A stretch of 64,000 bases of DNA from Sipunculus nudus. Lineage: Eukaryota; Annelida; Sipuncula; Golfingiida; Sipunculidae. Positions 55,018 to 64,000 of this stretch are shown one piece after another (the first letter of the stretch is position 1; every line of letters starts with the position of its first letter). The translations under genes were made by a program, and so were the position numbers. Location: the NCBI GenBank assembly GCA_026874595.1, contig CM049317.1, positions 59,166,118 to 59,230,117 on the forward strand, read 5' to 3'. The notes below the pieces were generated by a model, which worked only from the letters and a program-made list of their open reading frames with translations, was not told where the DNA came from and did no database searches.

Positions 55018-55299
55018 GCAGAATTCCCAGATTATTGGAACTATATCTTTCAACTGTTTGAAAAAACTTGGTTTGCATTTTAAGCGAATTGGTTTTATCA
55101 TCAGGTCACATGTGAACTGCTGCGCCCTCATTTTTGGTTGACCTCTGACCTTTCCTCGCTGCCAAGCGTCCATTTATGGGTCTATTTCCACACATAAACC
55201 CGCATATCTCGGGAACCGTTTGACCGATCAGGCTAAAAATTTTGCACAAATGTAGCCCTTCGATAGCTTTATAATATACACTAAAAATGGTGGCGTCAA

Positions 55300-56600
55300 C
55301 TGCAACCATTTTTGCACAGTGTCCATCTGTTCATCTGCCTTGGGATAATATCACTCATATCTCAGCAGTGGTTTGACTTTTCCACCTGAAATTTTGCAGG
55401 TTTATACATCCTGGACAGCTTTCTCGTTTTTATGACAGGTGGCGCCACCTACATTCAGGTTTACTTTGCAGACATCCAAGCTCATATCTGGGGAACCGTT
55501 TGACCGAATTGGCCAAATTGTGCATGTGTATAGATCTCACATAGCTCTTCATTATAGGCAAAACCGATGCCATGGCGCCACCTGCAACCACTTATGCACA
55601 GCGTCCATCTGTTCATCTGCCTTGGGGAAAAAAATCACTCATATCTCAGCAGTGGTTTGACTTATCCACCTGAAATTTAGCAGGTTTATACATCCTGTTT
55701 ATACATCCTGTAGGTGGCACCACCTACATTTATGTTTACTCTGCAGACATCCAAGCTCATATCTCGGGAATTGTTTGACCAATTGGGCCAAAATTTTGCA
55801 TGTGTATAGATCTCACATAGCTCTTCATCATAGGCAAAACTGGTGGCGCCACCTGCAACCATTTTTGCACAGCGTCCATCTGTTCATCTGCCTTGGGATG
55901 ATATCACACATCTCAGCAGTGGTTTGACTTTTCCACCTGAAATTTTGCAGGTTTATACATCCTGGACAGCTTTCTCGATATTATGACAGGTGGCGCCACC
56001 TACATTCATGTTTACTCTGCAGACATCCAAGCTCATATCTGGGGAACCGTTTGACCGATTGGGCCAAAAATTTGCACGTGTTTAGATCAGACATAGCTCT
56101 TCATCATAGGCAAAACTGGTGGCGCCACCTGCAACCATTTTTGCACAGCGTCCATCTGTTCATCTGCCTTGGGATAATATTACTCATATCTCAGCAGTGG
56201 TTTGACTTTTCCACCTGAAATTTTGCAGATTTATACAGCCTGGACAGCTTTCTCGATTTATGACAGGTGACGCCACCTACATTCACGTTTTCTCTGCAGA
56301 CATCCAAGCTCATATCTCGGGAACTGTTTGACCGATTGGGCCAAAATTGTGCATGTGTATAGATCTCACATAGCTCTTCATCATAGGCAAAACTGGTGGC
56401 GCCACCTGCAACCACTTATGAACACCGTCCATCTGTTCATCTGCCTTGGGATATAATCACTCAAATCTCTGCAGTGGTTTGACTTATCCACCTGAAAGTT
56501 TGCAGGTTTATACATCCAAGACAATTTTCTAGATTTTATGACAGGTGGCACCACCTACATTCATGTTTACGCTGCAGACATCCATGCTAATATGCAACAC
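55300..56600. repeat. 275-bp tandem repeat, about 5 units
   Basis: GTCCATCTGTTCATCTGCCT recurs near 55320, 55602, 55876, 56149 and 56427. Units share GACAGGTGGCGCCACCTAC and GGCGCCACCTGCAACCA, so each has GGTGGCGCCACC palindromes. No coding potential beyond short frames. Confidence 0.9.
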
Positions 56601-56899
56601 ACCTCACGCTATTCCCCGTGCCACTTAATCCATGCCTCACTTCACCCGTCCCACTCTGATTTCTGCGGATACACATAGTCGCTTGTCTACTACCCATATT
56701 CCAGTTTTAAAATGTCCTAGTCTGAAACTTGCAGGTCTGAAATGTCCATTTTGTTGAAATCATAATGACTTAGGTAGATATGCAGGACTTAAAAGGATCA
56801 ATATTAAATTTTAAAAATAAACCTCCATTCATACTCCCAAACTCTGCACAGGTTCGCATTAGGCCTGTAGGCCTTGTTCCAATTTTTACGATTTTTTTT

Positions 56900-58619
56900 C
56901 TCTTTTTTTTCAGACCTGCAATGAAACTGTCATCTGTTAACAAGGCACAAATCATAACCACTGGACCAGGAATCTTCAAACTTAAAATCCAGCGAAGTCC
57001 ATGAAAAATCTTCTTTGAAACCAGAAATTAGATCTCTATTACCCATATTCTCCCAGTTAAGGGGCTCAGAAGTACCCCCCAGAATAATAAAAATTTTGAT
57101 ACAAAAGCTCAAGTATCTGAATAACTACTGCAGTGATCACTATGATTATTTGCATAAATATTGATCATTGGATGTTCCATCACTTCCTGCTGACTGATGG
57201 TGCCATCTGTACTTTTTCCATTTAGAACCGCTGGACCTGGAATCTTCTAACTTGACATCAAAGGAGGTTTATGAATATATCTCTGTGGAAACCTGAAATT
57301 AGGTCTGCTTCCCATATCCTCCGAGCTATGGGGCTCAGAAGTAACCCTTAGAATAATTACAAATTTGATACAAAAGCTCCAGTAGGTGAATGACTAATGC
57401 ATTGATCAGCTTGATTCTTTGCATGCATATTGATCATGGACTTCTTTTTTTTAGTTTCCGCAGGAATGCTGGCACTACCTGTATTTTTTTCCAATTATTA
57501 TGAATTTTCTTCTCTATTTTGAGACCAGAAAGATGTGGTCGTCTCTTAACCAGACAAATCATCACAGCTGAACTGAGAAATTTTTGAGACTGACAAAATT
57601 AGTTTCTTAATTAGCTGGTGTGTCATCTAGTTGTGTATTTTTATATGTATTTATGAGTATGACATATTACACCTCTGCAAAAGCTGGTATTTCCAAAGTC
57701 TTGCCACACTTTGCCATCTGCGATGCCAGCAGATTTGAGGGCTCACAGATCAGGAGACATTCCATGCCTCAGCCCATGCTCCTGTGATTTGAAAGCCTGC
57801 CTGTATTCTAGTTTTTATGCATTTTTTTTTTTACTATTTTTCAGACCGACAAAATTAGTCTTAGCTGTGGTGTCATCTAGGTAATCCTTGACCATTGTCC
57901 TGAGAGTATCCCATGATATGCAGTTATATTTACTTAAAATGTTAAAAAGAATACCCTGCATTAATTCATAATACTAAAGGTCCTAATATCATCAAACTAC
58001 CTTGGTGAAGTTAATCTTAAGAATAAATATTAACTTTAAGCCCAGGTGATATAAACATATTTGAAATCCCCAGAATAGCCTCTGTTAAATTTGCTATACA
58101 CAAATAATGTGTAGGTTATTGGTCTGAAGATTTTAAGATTTAAATCACAATTTTATTTTCTTTACAAAATATTGATTTATCTCACATTTTGCAGAAAGTA
58201 TATGCACTGAAAAATAACATCATCCTAAAAAACACAAATATCTCGAGGTTTTTTTTAATGAATATATTTATCTTTCAAAGTGACAAGATTTGTGAAAGAT
58301 CATGATTTGAGCACCCTATTGGACAGATTTGCATGATTGGTAACAGATGGACTTAGAAACTTGATTAAGATCCAGGGAGGTTCCTGTAAAACTTTCTTGG
58401 AAACCTCAAATAAAGTCACTGTGACCTATATTCTGCAACTGTGTGAAAGAACATGATTTTTACAGATGGGCACAAATGGTAGCGGCTGGATGAAGGATAA
58501 GGTCACTGCGACCTATGTCTGAGGTCATTTGGTAAAATTTTGATTACACTGAGGGTCATTTTACACATTATTCAAGGTTCCTTGAATTCAGCTGAGCGTC
58601 ATGACCCATGGGCCACTTG
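56900..58619 (+). mobile_element. HINE-like element, 3' end intact, 5' end unclear
   Basis: The 3' terminus CAGCTGAGCGTCATGACC then CATGGGCCACTTG at 58589-58619 matches the two full copies. Upstream blocks at 56935 and 57220 carry the family text (CTGGACCTGGAATCTTC). No clear 5' end was found; it may start anywhere between 56600 and 56900. Confidence 0.5.
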
Positions 58620-58634
58620 TTTTACATGTATCTA

Positions 58635-58636
58635 AT

Positions 58637-58702
<66 letters not shown>
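58635..58702. repeat. (AT)n microsatellite
   Basis: About 68 bp, 16 bp beyond the 3' end of a HINE-like element. Confidence 0.95.
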
Positions 58703-58707
<5 letters not shown>

Positions 58708-59148
58708 ACGGAACCTAATATCAACAGATCACGTATGCGTGATGAACATAAATTTTATAATGGGGGAAAAAAATCAGATTCTCTCACACTAGGCAGCGCG
58801 AAATGTCTAGGGGAATGAATAAAGAAGTCAGTGTTTTTTTTTGTTAACAAATATATATAACTATAATTTATTCTTAAAACAACCCTAACATTACAATACA
58901 CTTAATCAATACAATTACACAGTATAACAGCAGTATAACAGCAAATCAATACAATCACACAAAATAAGAAGTACAAATGACTTAACTTCAAGAACCTCAA
59001 TTCTTATTTTGAATGTTTAATTTATTCTTCGAAGATTCGATTATCACTTTCCTGTCTTAGTATGCCATCCCATTTTCAGCGCTATATGATTAAAAAAGAA
59101 TTTGGCGTGATGTTAAAACTACGTCTAAAGCACAATTTATATGAGCTC

Positions 59149-59191
59149 GCAACTTGCCATCTCAGCGTTATGACCCATGGGTCACTTGTAC
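59149..59191 (+). mobile_element. 3' terminal fragment of the HINE-like family
   Basis: CATCTCAGCGTTATGACCC then ATGGGTCACTTG, the family's 3' palindrome and end. Nothing of the body is recognisable upstream. Confidence 0.45.
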
Positions 59192-59663
59192 GAATTAGCA
59201 GATTATAGTATTTAGTATTACAGTTATGAAGAGCATCCTAATGAATTACTGACATTTTATTATGAATTAAGAATGACAGTAGGGGCGGAATCGCAGGGGG
59301 CGCACCCCTTCCTTTATCAAACCTAAAATACAGGAAGCAGAATATGTATATGCCTAATGAAAAAACTGAGCCCCAGATATTATTAGACTCTCGCTTTATT
59401 CTTCCGCATACTTCTGCATATGAGAATGATGTATAAAATCTAGCACTTGCTTACCTGTAGTAGGGTGCCGAGTCCAATCTGATCAGTATCCTCCGCTGGA
59501 CAAATCAGTTGAAGCTACATTCATTCGTCTACCCTGATTTTCTTCGTATTCGCTAAGTTAAAATTTCGCGATTTCCACTTTTTCATCGTTTGGTGAGAGT
59601 TTCATCTTCGCGATATCGCCATAAAATAATCCACGCAAAGTACATCCGTTATATTGAGATTTA

Positions 59664-59664
<1 letters not shown>

Positions 59665-59694
<30 letters not shown>

Positions 59695-59695
59695 A

Positions 59696-59731
<36 letters not shown>

Positions 59732-59732
59732 T
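59665..59732. repeat. (ATT)n microsatellite
   Basis: About 67 bp of ATT with one ATAATT interruption. Confidence 0.95.
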
Positions 59733-60018
59733 TAAATAATATGTGCGCAACACCATAACGATAGGACGAAGACCAAAATAAACCTCGAACGAGTAAAAAC
59801 TCCTATTCATTATTGACAGCTAATTTGAAAGATTTAACATCAATAATAATAGTAATCTTTTTCCGTTTGACTTGCCTGCGATTATGTACACGAAGGTTTT
59901 ATTATTTTGACATTTTCCTTTTCGCGAATATATTTAAAACCATCGTGAACAAACATGCAACTACATTATTCACTAACTGGCGCCCTTTATTTGTTTTTCC
60001 AGGGGCCTAGCCAGGAGG

Positions 60019-60022
<4 letters not shown>

Positions 60023-60097
<75 letters not shown>
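60023..60097. repeat. (AT)n microsatellite
   Basis: 75 bp of AT, following GGGGCCTAGCCAGGAGGCCG. Confidence 0.97.
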
Positions 60098-60098
<1 letters not shown>

Positions 60099-60394
60099 GA
60101 AAATCTCTCATGTTATCTAATTTCCCAATTTTCGTGATTAATTTTTGTTTTTCATATATCTTTTATTAATTAGCAATTAGATTTTATTTAAGACATCTCC
60201 AGTTTATTACTTTCAAATTCATTAGTTGAGGATGAGGATATTTATGAACAGCTGCAGAACAACTGCAGAGCAGTTCCTCTCACGGCTCCTCTGGTGATAC
60301 CAGTATCGAACTCCTGATCTGTGTGCTGTCGAGACCACGGACTCCGGTAAAATGCAAAGTTTAACATACGACTTCAACATATCAATTTTTCACT

Positions 60395-60598
60395 CCAGAA
60401 GCGGATCAGAAGCGGTCCCCCCCCCCCCCTTTTTTTTTTTTTTTTTGCATCCGCCGCAACCTTTAATTAAGGGTTTCAGATAAAATTTTCCTGCCTGGAC
60501 CCCCCTTTTACGAGCCTGGAGGCCTTTTTTTAGGGTTTTCATAAGTCCTCCTGGGTTGGACCCCATCCCCTTTTTCGAAATCCTGGATCCGTCCCTTC
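60395..60598. mobile_element. MITE copy, CAGAAGCGGATC family (1)
   Basis: CAGAAGCGGATCAGAAGCGG at the left and CCTGGATCCGTCCCTT at the right. Inside are a C-run and the text TTTTAGGGTTTTCATAAGTC. Confidence 0.5.
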
Positions 60599-61201
60599 AC
60601 TCCTAGGATTACATCTTAAAGATGATATTTTGCAGGTTATATTTTGCGCCTTTGTGCCATTGACTTTAACATACTGAAAACGATTGCAATTTTATATCCT
60701 AATTTTGAAGAAATATAAATATTAAATATTGAACCTCTCTACAGTTTGACTACATAACGCAAAGACATAAGGGAACAGGTTTTTTTTTTCAGGAACAGGA
60801 AATCCTCATTTTTTTAAATTGCCTCAAAATGTCCTCTTTACATTGCATATTCAAAAAAAATTCCCAATATGGGAGGGGGATTCCCCTCCTATACCCTCCC
60901 AATGGACCTGTTACTAACCTTTATGAAACCATGGCCTAATATTGAAATTAAAAAAATATATATATTTTCATACACTCATACACTTACTCATAATAATAAT
61001 AATAATAATAATAATATATACATATAAACGTATATATAACAGATTTCATAGTACCCATACATCAATATTAGCTACGTCCCTGGTTCATCCATTAATACCT
61101 TTCACAATCCTTGATGCATTTTTTGGTTCGGTATTCATTCATCCATTCTACTTTTGCAAGTTGAATCTTTATTTCAACAAGACTGTTTCCTAGGCCTGTC
61201 T

Positions 61202-63624
61202 TCAGGCGTCATACACAGGGACGGCCACCGATGGTTGTCCTGGTTTCTTGCGCAGATCCAAAATGAGCACGTTATCCTGATCCCTGTACTGGATCCGCAT
61301 TTCGTCACTTCCTTCCTCAACCGTTACCCCGACGAATCCGTTCGTGTAATAAAAACTTGAATACACCCCGTAATCATTCCGGAGAATGTCGATCAGTTCC
61401 GTCCTTTGGCGGGAAACGCTCCTCCCGCCACCTCCGGTGATTATGAACTCCAGCGCAGGAGAGCCGCTTACGTACCGTAAGAACTGCATGTTATGGTCGT
61501 GGCCGCAGATGTAGAGGTCCACGTTGTATTGTTCCAGAACCGGAAGGATCTGCCACAAAGATACAAGCAAATGACGTAATATAAGAGGAAATATTTTAGG
61601 AAAACCTATTTGGATGTAATAAATAATAATAATGTATTCTCCTGGCCCCCTTCTCCAAATCTGAGAGGAAAAATATTGTAATATACTTCGAAAGTCGTTT
61701 GTTTCACATCATATTATATTTCGACTGATTTGACAATGAGCTCGTCTGGGATTCTATAGAAACAATTTTAGTTTCCAGTTCCAGGAATAATTATGCAGTA
61801 CTTCAGTAGTTATTATACTTAAAATAACTCTCATACAGAAGCGGATCCAGAGAGGGGTGGGGGAGGGGGTCATTTGTTTCACATCGTCTGGGATTCTATA
61901 GAAACAATTTTAGTTTCCAGTTCCAGGAATAATTATGCAGTACTTCAGTAGTTATTATACTTAAAATAACTCTCATACAGAAGCGGATCCAGAGAGGGGT
62001 GGGGGAGGGGGTCATTTGTTTCACATCATATTATATTTCGACTGATTTGACCATGAGCTCGTCCGGGATTCTATAGAAACAATTTTAGTTTCCAGTTCCA
62101 GAAAAAAATTATGCAGTACTTCAGTAGTTATTATACTTAAAAGAACTCTCATACAGAAGCGGATCCAGAGAGGGGTGGGGGAGGGGGGGAGGACGCAGGC
62201 GTCGGGATCGCCCTTTTTAGCCGCAGCAACCTTTATAGGGTTTTTAAGGGACCACTGCTTTTCGGGACCTGGGGACCATTTGGCATTAATCCTGCGGGAA
62301 ATGACCCCTCCTTTCCCTGAATCCACCGCCGTAATTTGCCTTGAAACATTTTTTAAACATAATTAGACGGATTACATTACCCTCTTTGCTACATCTATTC
62401 CTAAGCCGCTAGCGAATTTAGAAACCCCCGTGCATTATGGCAATTTATAGGTGGCAGATTTTAACACCCATAATCTCTAACCAGCAGAATCGTACTCTCG
62501 TGAGCTCGATTCTGCGCAGTGTGAACAAAGATTTTAAGGGCCTGTTCCAGTCTCCTGAAGCTATGACCCACAAGGACAGGCAGCCAAATAGCCCCATTAA
62601 ATCCAGGGGCGGACGTTAGGTTTTAAAAAAAGGAGGGGTCCAGCCCAGTAGGACAAATGATAAAACCTAAAAAGTTCCCCAGGTCCGGAAAAGGTGAGGG
62701 AGGTCCAGGCCACACAAGATGGTCTGAAACCCAAAAATGAGTATGCGCCTCCTGGAAATAGGGGGATGTGGGGGTATGGTCCGCTTCTGAATTAGGACTT
62801 GGTATTATTAGGCTATGCCTTGTCAATATATACCAAGGCCAAATGATACGGAATTCTATTCAATCGAGCTGACAGTCGGTCTGTTATTAGTGTGAAGTCC
62901 TTGGAAAGATGTTAACAACTTGATCTCAACTTTTTTGTTGTAGGTAACCGCCTCAATTTTTAATACTAGCTTAGTTCTAATTATATGTACATCTGCAGAA
63001 TTCCATTCATGTTTCGGAATGGGTAACGTGACATGACAGGGCAGTATAGCACTCTTCCTCTATTTGTTTATCCTAGTGTTAACCAGGCCCGTTGACTACG
63101 ACATCTATGACCGTGGGTGTGTAATGGTCCCAGTTGCTCGGTCACATCACTGTGGAACCCCCGAAAGGTGCAGTCGTTTCCATTAAGCCTCGATCTCCAA
63201 TGGTTGGGACCGACGGTGTAAAAATCAACGCCTCGACTAAGATTCTGACTCACGATCTGCCAGCTCTAAATCCAGTGCTCTACCACTAAGCCAGCCACAG
63301 AAACTGATTCAATGAATATTAATTAATGAGAACCTGGTCATACCTGGTCTTGGATCGTGGTATCCCCCGGGCCGTTACTTCCGGTGGAGTAGATGGGGTG
63401 ATGCATGGTTACGATCTTCATCACTCCCCGGGAGTTCTGCAGCTGAAACTGTAGCCATGACAGCTGAGCGTCAGGGTCGTTCCTATTCTTCCTGAAGGCC
63501 TGGGAGTCACCGTTGATGAAGTGGATCGGGCCGAGGGGGGAGTCGGCGTAAAAACTGTGATAGAGGTTTGGGAATTTCCAGCGGGAGTCAACCGAGGAAT
63601 ACTCCACCTGGTACCACTCGTTAC
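61202..63624 (-). CDS. TRAP-type (purple) acid phosphatase, 3' part (two exons, 5' end outside window)
   Basis: Metallophosphatase of the tartrate-resistant acid phosphatase type 5 (ACP5-like) group, with a binuclear metal centre; such enzymes are secreted or lysosomal. Exons read on the minus strand: 63624-63344 (begins in phase 2, acceptor ccaacag) and 61549-61202 (acceptor gtggcag, stop TGA at 61204-61202). The 1794-base intron is phase 0, so the frame joins cleanly for about 208 residues. Visible motifs are VEYSSVDSRWKFPN (family: substrate-side loop and RW-FP), TMHHPIYS (one metal His, GHYP-like) and YICGHDHNMQFL (the paired metal His of GHxH), followed by EFIITGGGGR and FYYTNGFVGV near the C-terminus. 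The N-terminal GD, GDNFY and GNH ligands are upstream, beyond 64000. Both catalytic His regions seen are intact, so nothing suggests a pseudogene. Confidence 0.88.
61743..62180. repeat. Triplicated 140-176-bp block in the TRAP intron
   Basis: GGGATTCTATAGAAACAATT recurs at about 61750, 61889 and 62066. Each block ends CATACAGAAGCGGATCCAGA, GAGGGGTGGGGGAGG, i.e. the left end of the CAGAAGCGGATC MITE. Only the last runs on into a complete MITE. Confidence 0.75.
62154..62335. mobile_element. MITE copy, CAGAAGCGGATC family (2), in TRAP intron
   Basis: CAGAAGCGGATCCAGAGAGG at the left; TGAATCCACCGCC at the right; GCAGCAACCTTTATAGGGTT inside matches GCAACCTTTAATTAAGGGTT in copy 1. Confidence 0.5.
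62605..62790. mobile_element. MITE copy, CAGAAGCGGATC family (3), reverse orientation, in TRAP intron
   Basis: The right side reads GGTATGGTCCGCTTCTGAAT (reverse of CAGAAGCGGA); the left side is GGGGCGGACG. Internal GGTCCAGGCC matches the GGCCTGGACC of the other copies. Confidence 0.45.
63031..63300 (-). mobile_element. tRNA-derived SINE (copy 4), TRAP intron, near the 63.3-kb exon
   Basis: The minus strand begins CTGTGGCTGGCTTAGTGGTA (A-box-like) and GATCGTGAGTCAGAATC (B-box-like), then ACCTTTCGGGGGTTCCACAG and ATACTGCCCTGTCATGTCA. Same order as copy 1, the best-preserved head. Confidence 0.75.
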
Positions 63625-63723
63625 CTGTTGGAGATAAATAATTTAAAAATTAAAGCTAGCTGTACCCCTACCTTTTTCTGTAGATTTATGTGATTTCTAG
63701 CTAGCTTACCCTATATGTATATA

Positions 63724-63901
63724 CAGAAGCAGAACCAGGGTTAGGGTTCCGGGGGGGGGGGGGGGGGTTGGAACCCCTTTTTTAACGGTTTCAGGCCAAT
63801 TTTTATGGCCTGGACCCCACCTTTTTGGCTCTGGGGTAATTTTTTATTTTTTTATTAGTCCTCTTGGGTTGCATTTCTCCTAAATCCTCGATCCGCTCCT
63901 G
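63724..63901. mobile_element. MITE copy, CAGAAGCGGATC family (4)
   Basis: CAGAAGCAGAACCAGGG at the left, a long G-run, GGCCTGGACCCCACCTTTTT inside, and CCTCGATCCGCTCCTG at the right. Lies 5' of the first visible TRAP exon. Confidence 0.55.
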
Positions 63902-64000
63902 TTATATATTAATGAACTGTAGCTAATTTCATTACTGAAAAGTTCTTATAACGCCTCTGTGCCAGATGAGTTTGTTTTTATATCTGCCTACTGTTAGTGA

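Larger units (their letters stand above)
58703..61200. other. Intergenic between HIBCH and the TRAP gene
   Basis: AT-rich, with microsatellites and a MITE. A B-box-like TTCGATACTGG on the minus strand near 60310 lacks a tRNA fold. No gene seen. Confidence 0.45.

Noticed and set aside
60270-60350. tRNA on the minus strand (TTCGATACTGG)
   Set aside because: No A box at the right distance and no cloverleaf found.

Overview
Eukaryotic (animal) DNA. It is AT-rich, with intron-split genes using GT-AG boundaries, polyadenylation signals, dozens of dinucleotide microsatellites and a very high transposon load. The repeat types (tRNA-derived SINEs, Tx1/L1-like and CR1-like LINEs, and many short elements starting with TTAG or TATGCCCC followed by GTCCGTC-type runs) look like those of a mollusc, probably a bivalve. 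That assignment is inferred from repeat style, not proven.

Layout. 0-5 kb: intergenic DNA with microsatellites, a DNA transposon (2361-3138) holding a nested miniature element (2884-3090, with target-site duplication), and a PIF/Harbinger-like MITE (4644-4946). 5.4-13.3 kb, minus strand: a three-exon gene for a 214-residue single-pass membrane protein with a signal peptide, a very short ectodomain and a tyrosine-motif tail. A decayed LINE lies inside its 3' intron. 13.7-18.8 kb: a second LINE of the same family, 5'-inverted in the manner of twin priming, with a MITE inserted in its ORF2. 19.9-28.8 kb: a satellite block made of a 69-bp minisatellite (about 29 units) and TCAC/GTGA-rich arrays, with two orphan coding exons of an unrecognised gene between them (24.6-25.5 kb, minus).

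31.1-49.9 kb, plus strand: a complete HIBCH gene (3-hydroxyisobutyryl-CoA hydrolase, mitochondrial valine catabolism). It has 12 coding exons encoding 389 residues in perfect phase, with both catalytic acidic residues and a plausible mitochondrial targeting peptide. Its 7.9-kb intron 9 contains the most unusual structure in the window: the 3' splice acceptor plus the first dozen bases of exon 10 are amplified about 26 times as a 36-39-bp tandem array. Two transposons later split that array. 50-61 kb: intergenic repeats, including related elements that end in a palindrome and CTTG. 61.2-63.6 kb, minus strand: the two 3' exons of a TRAP-type (purple) acid phosphatase whose 5' half lies beyond the window.

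The three recognisable genes have no evident functional link. Most of the rest is transposon and satellite DNA. All calls come from reading the sequence; no alignment or database search was run.
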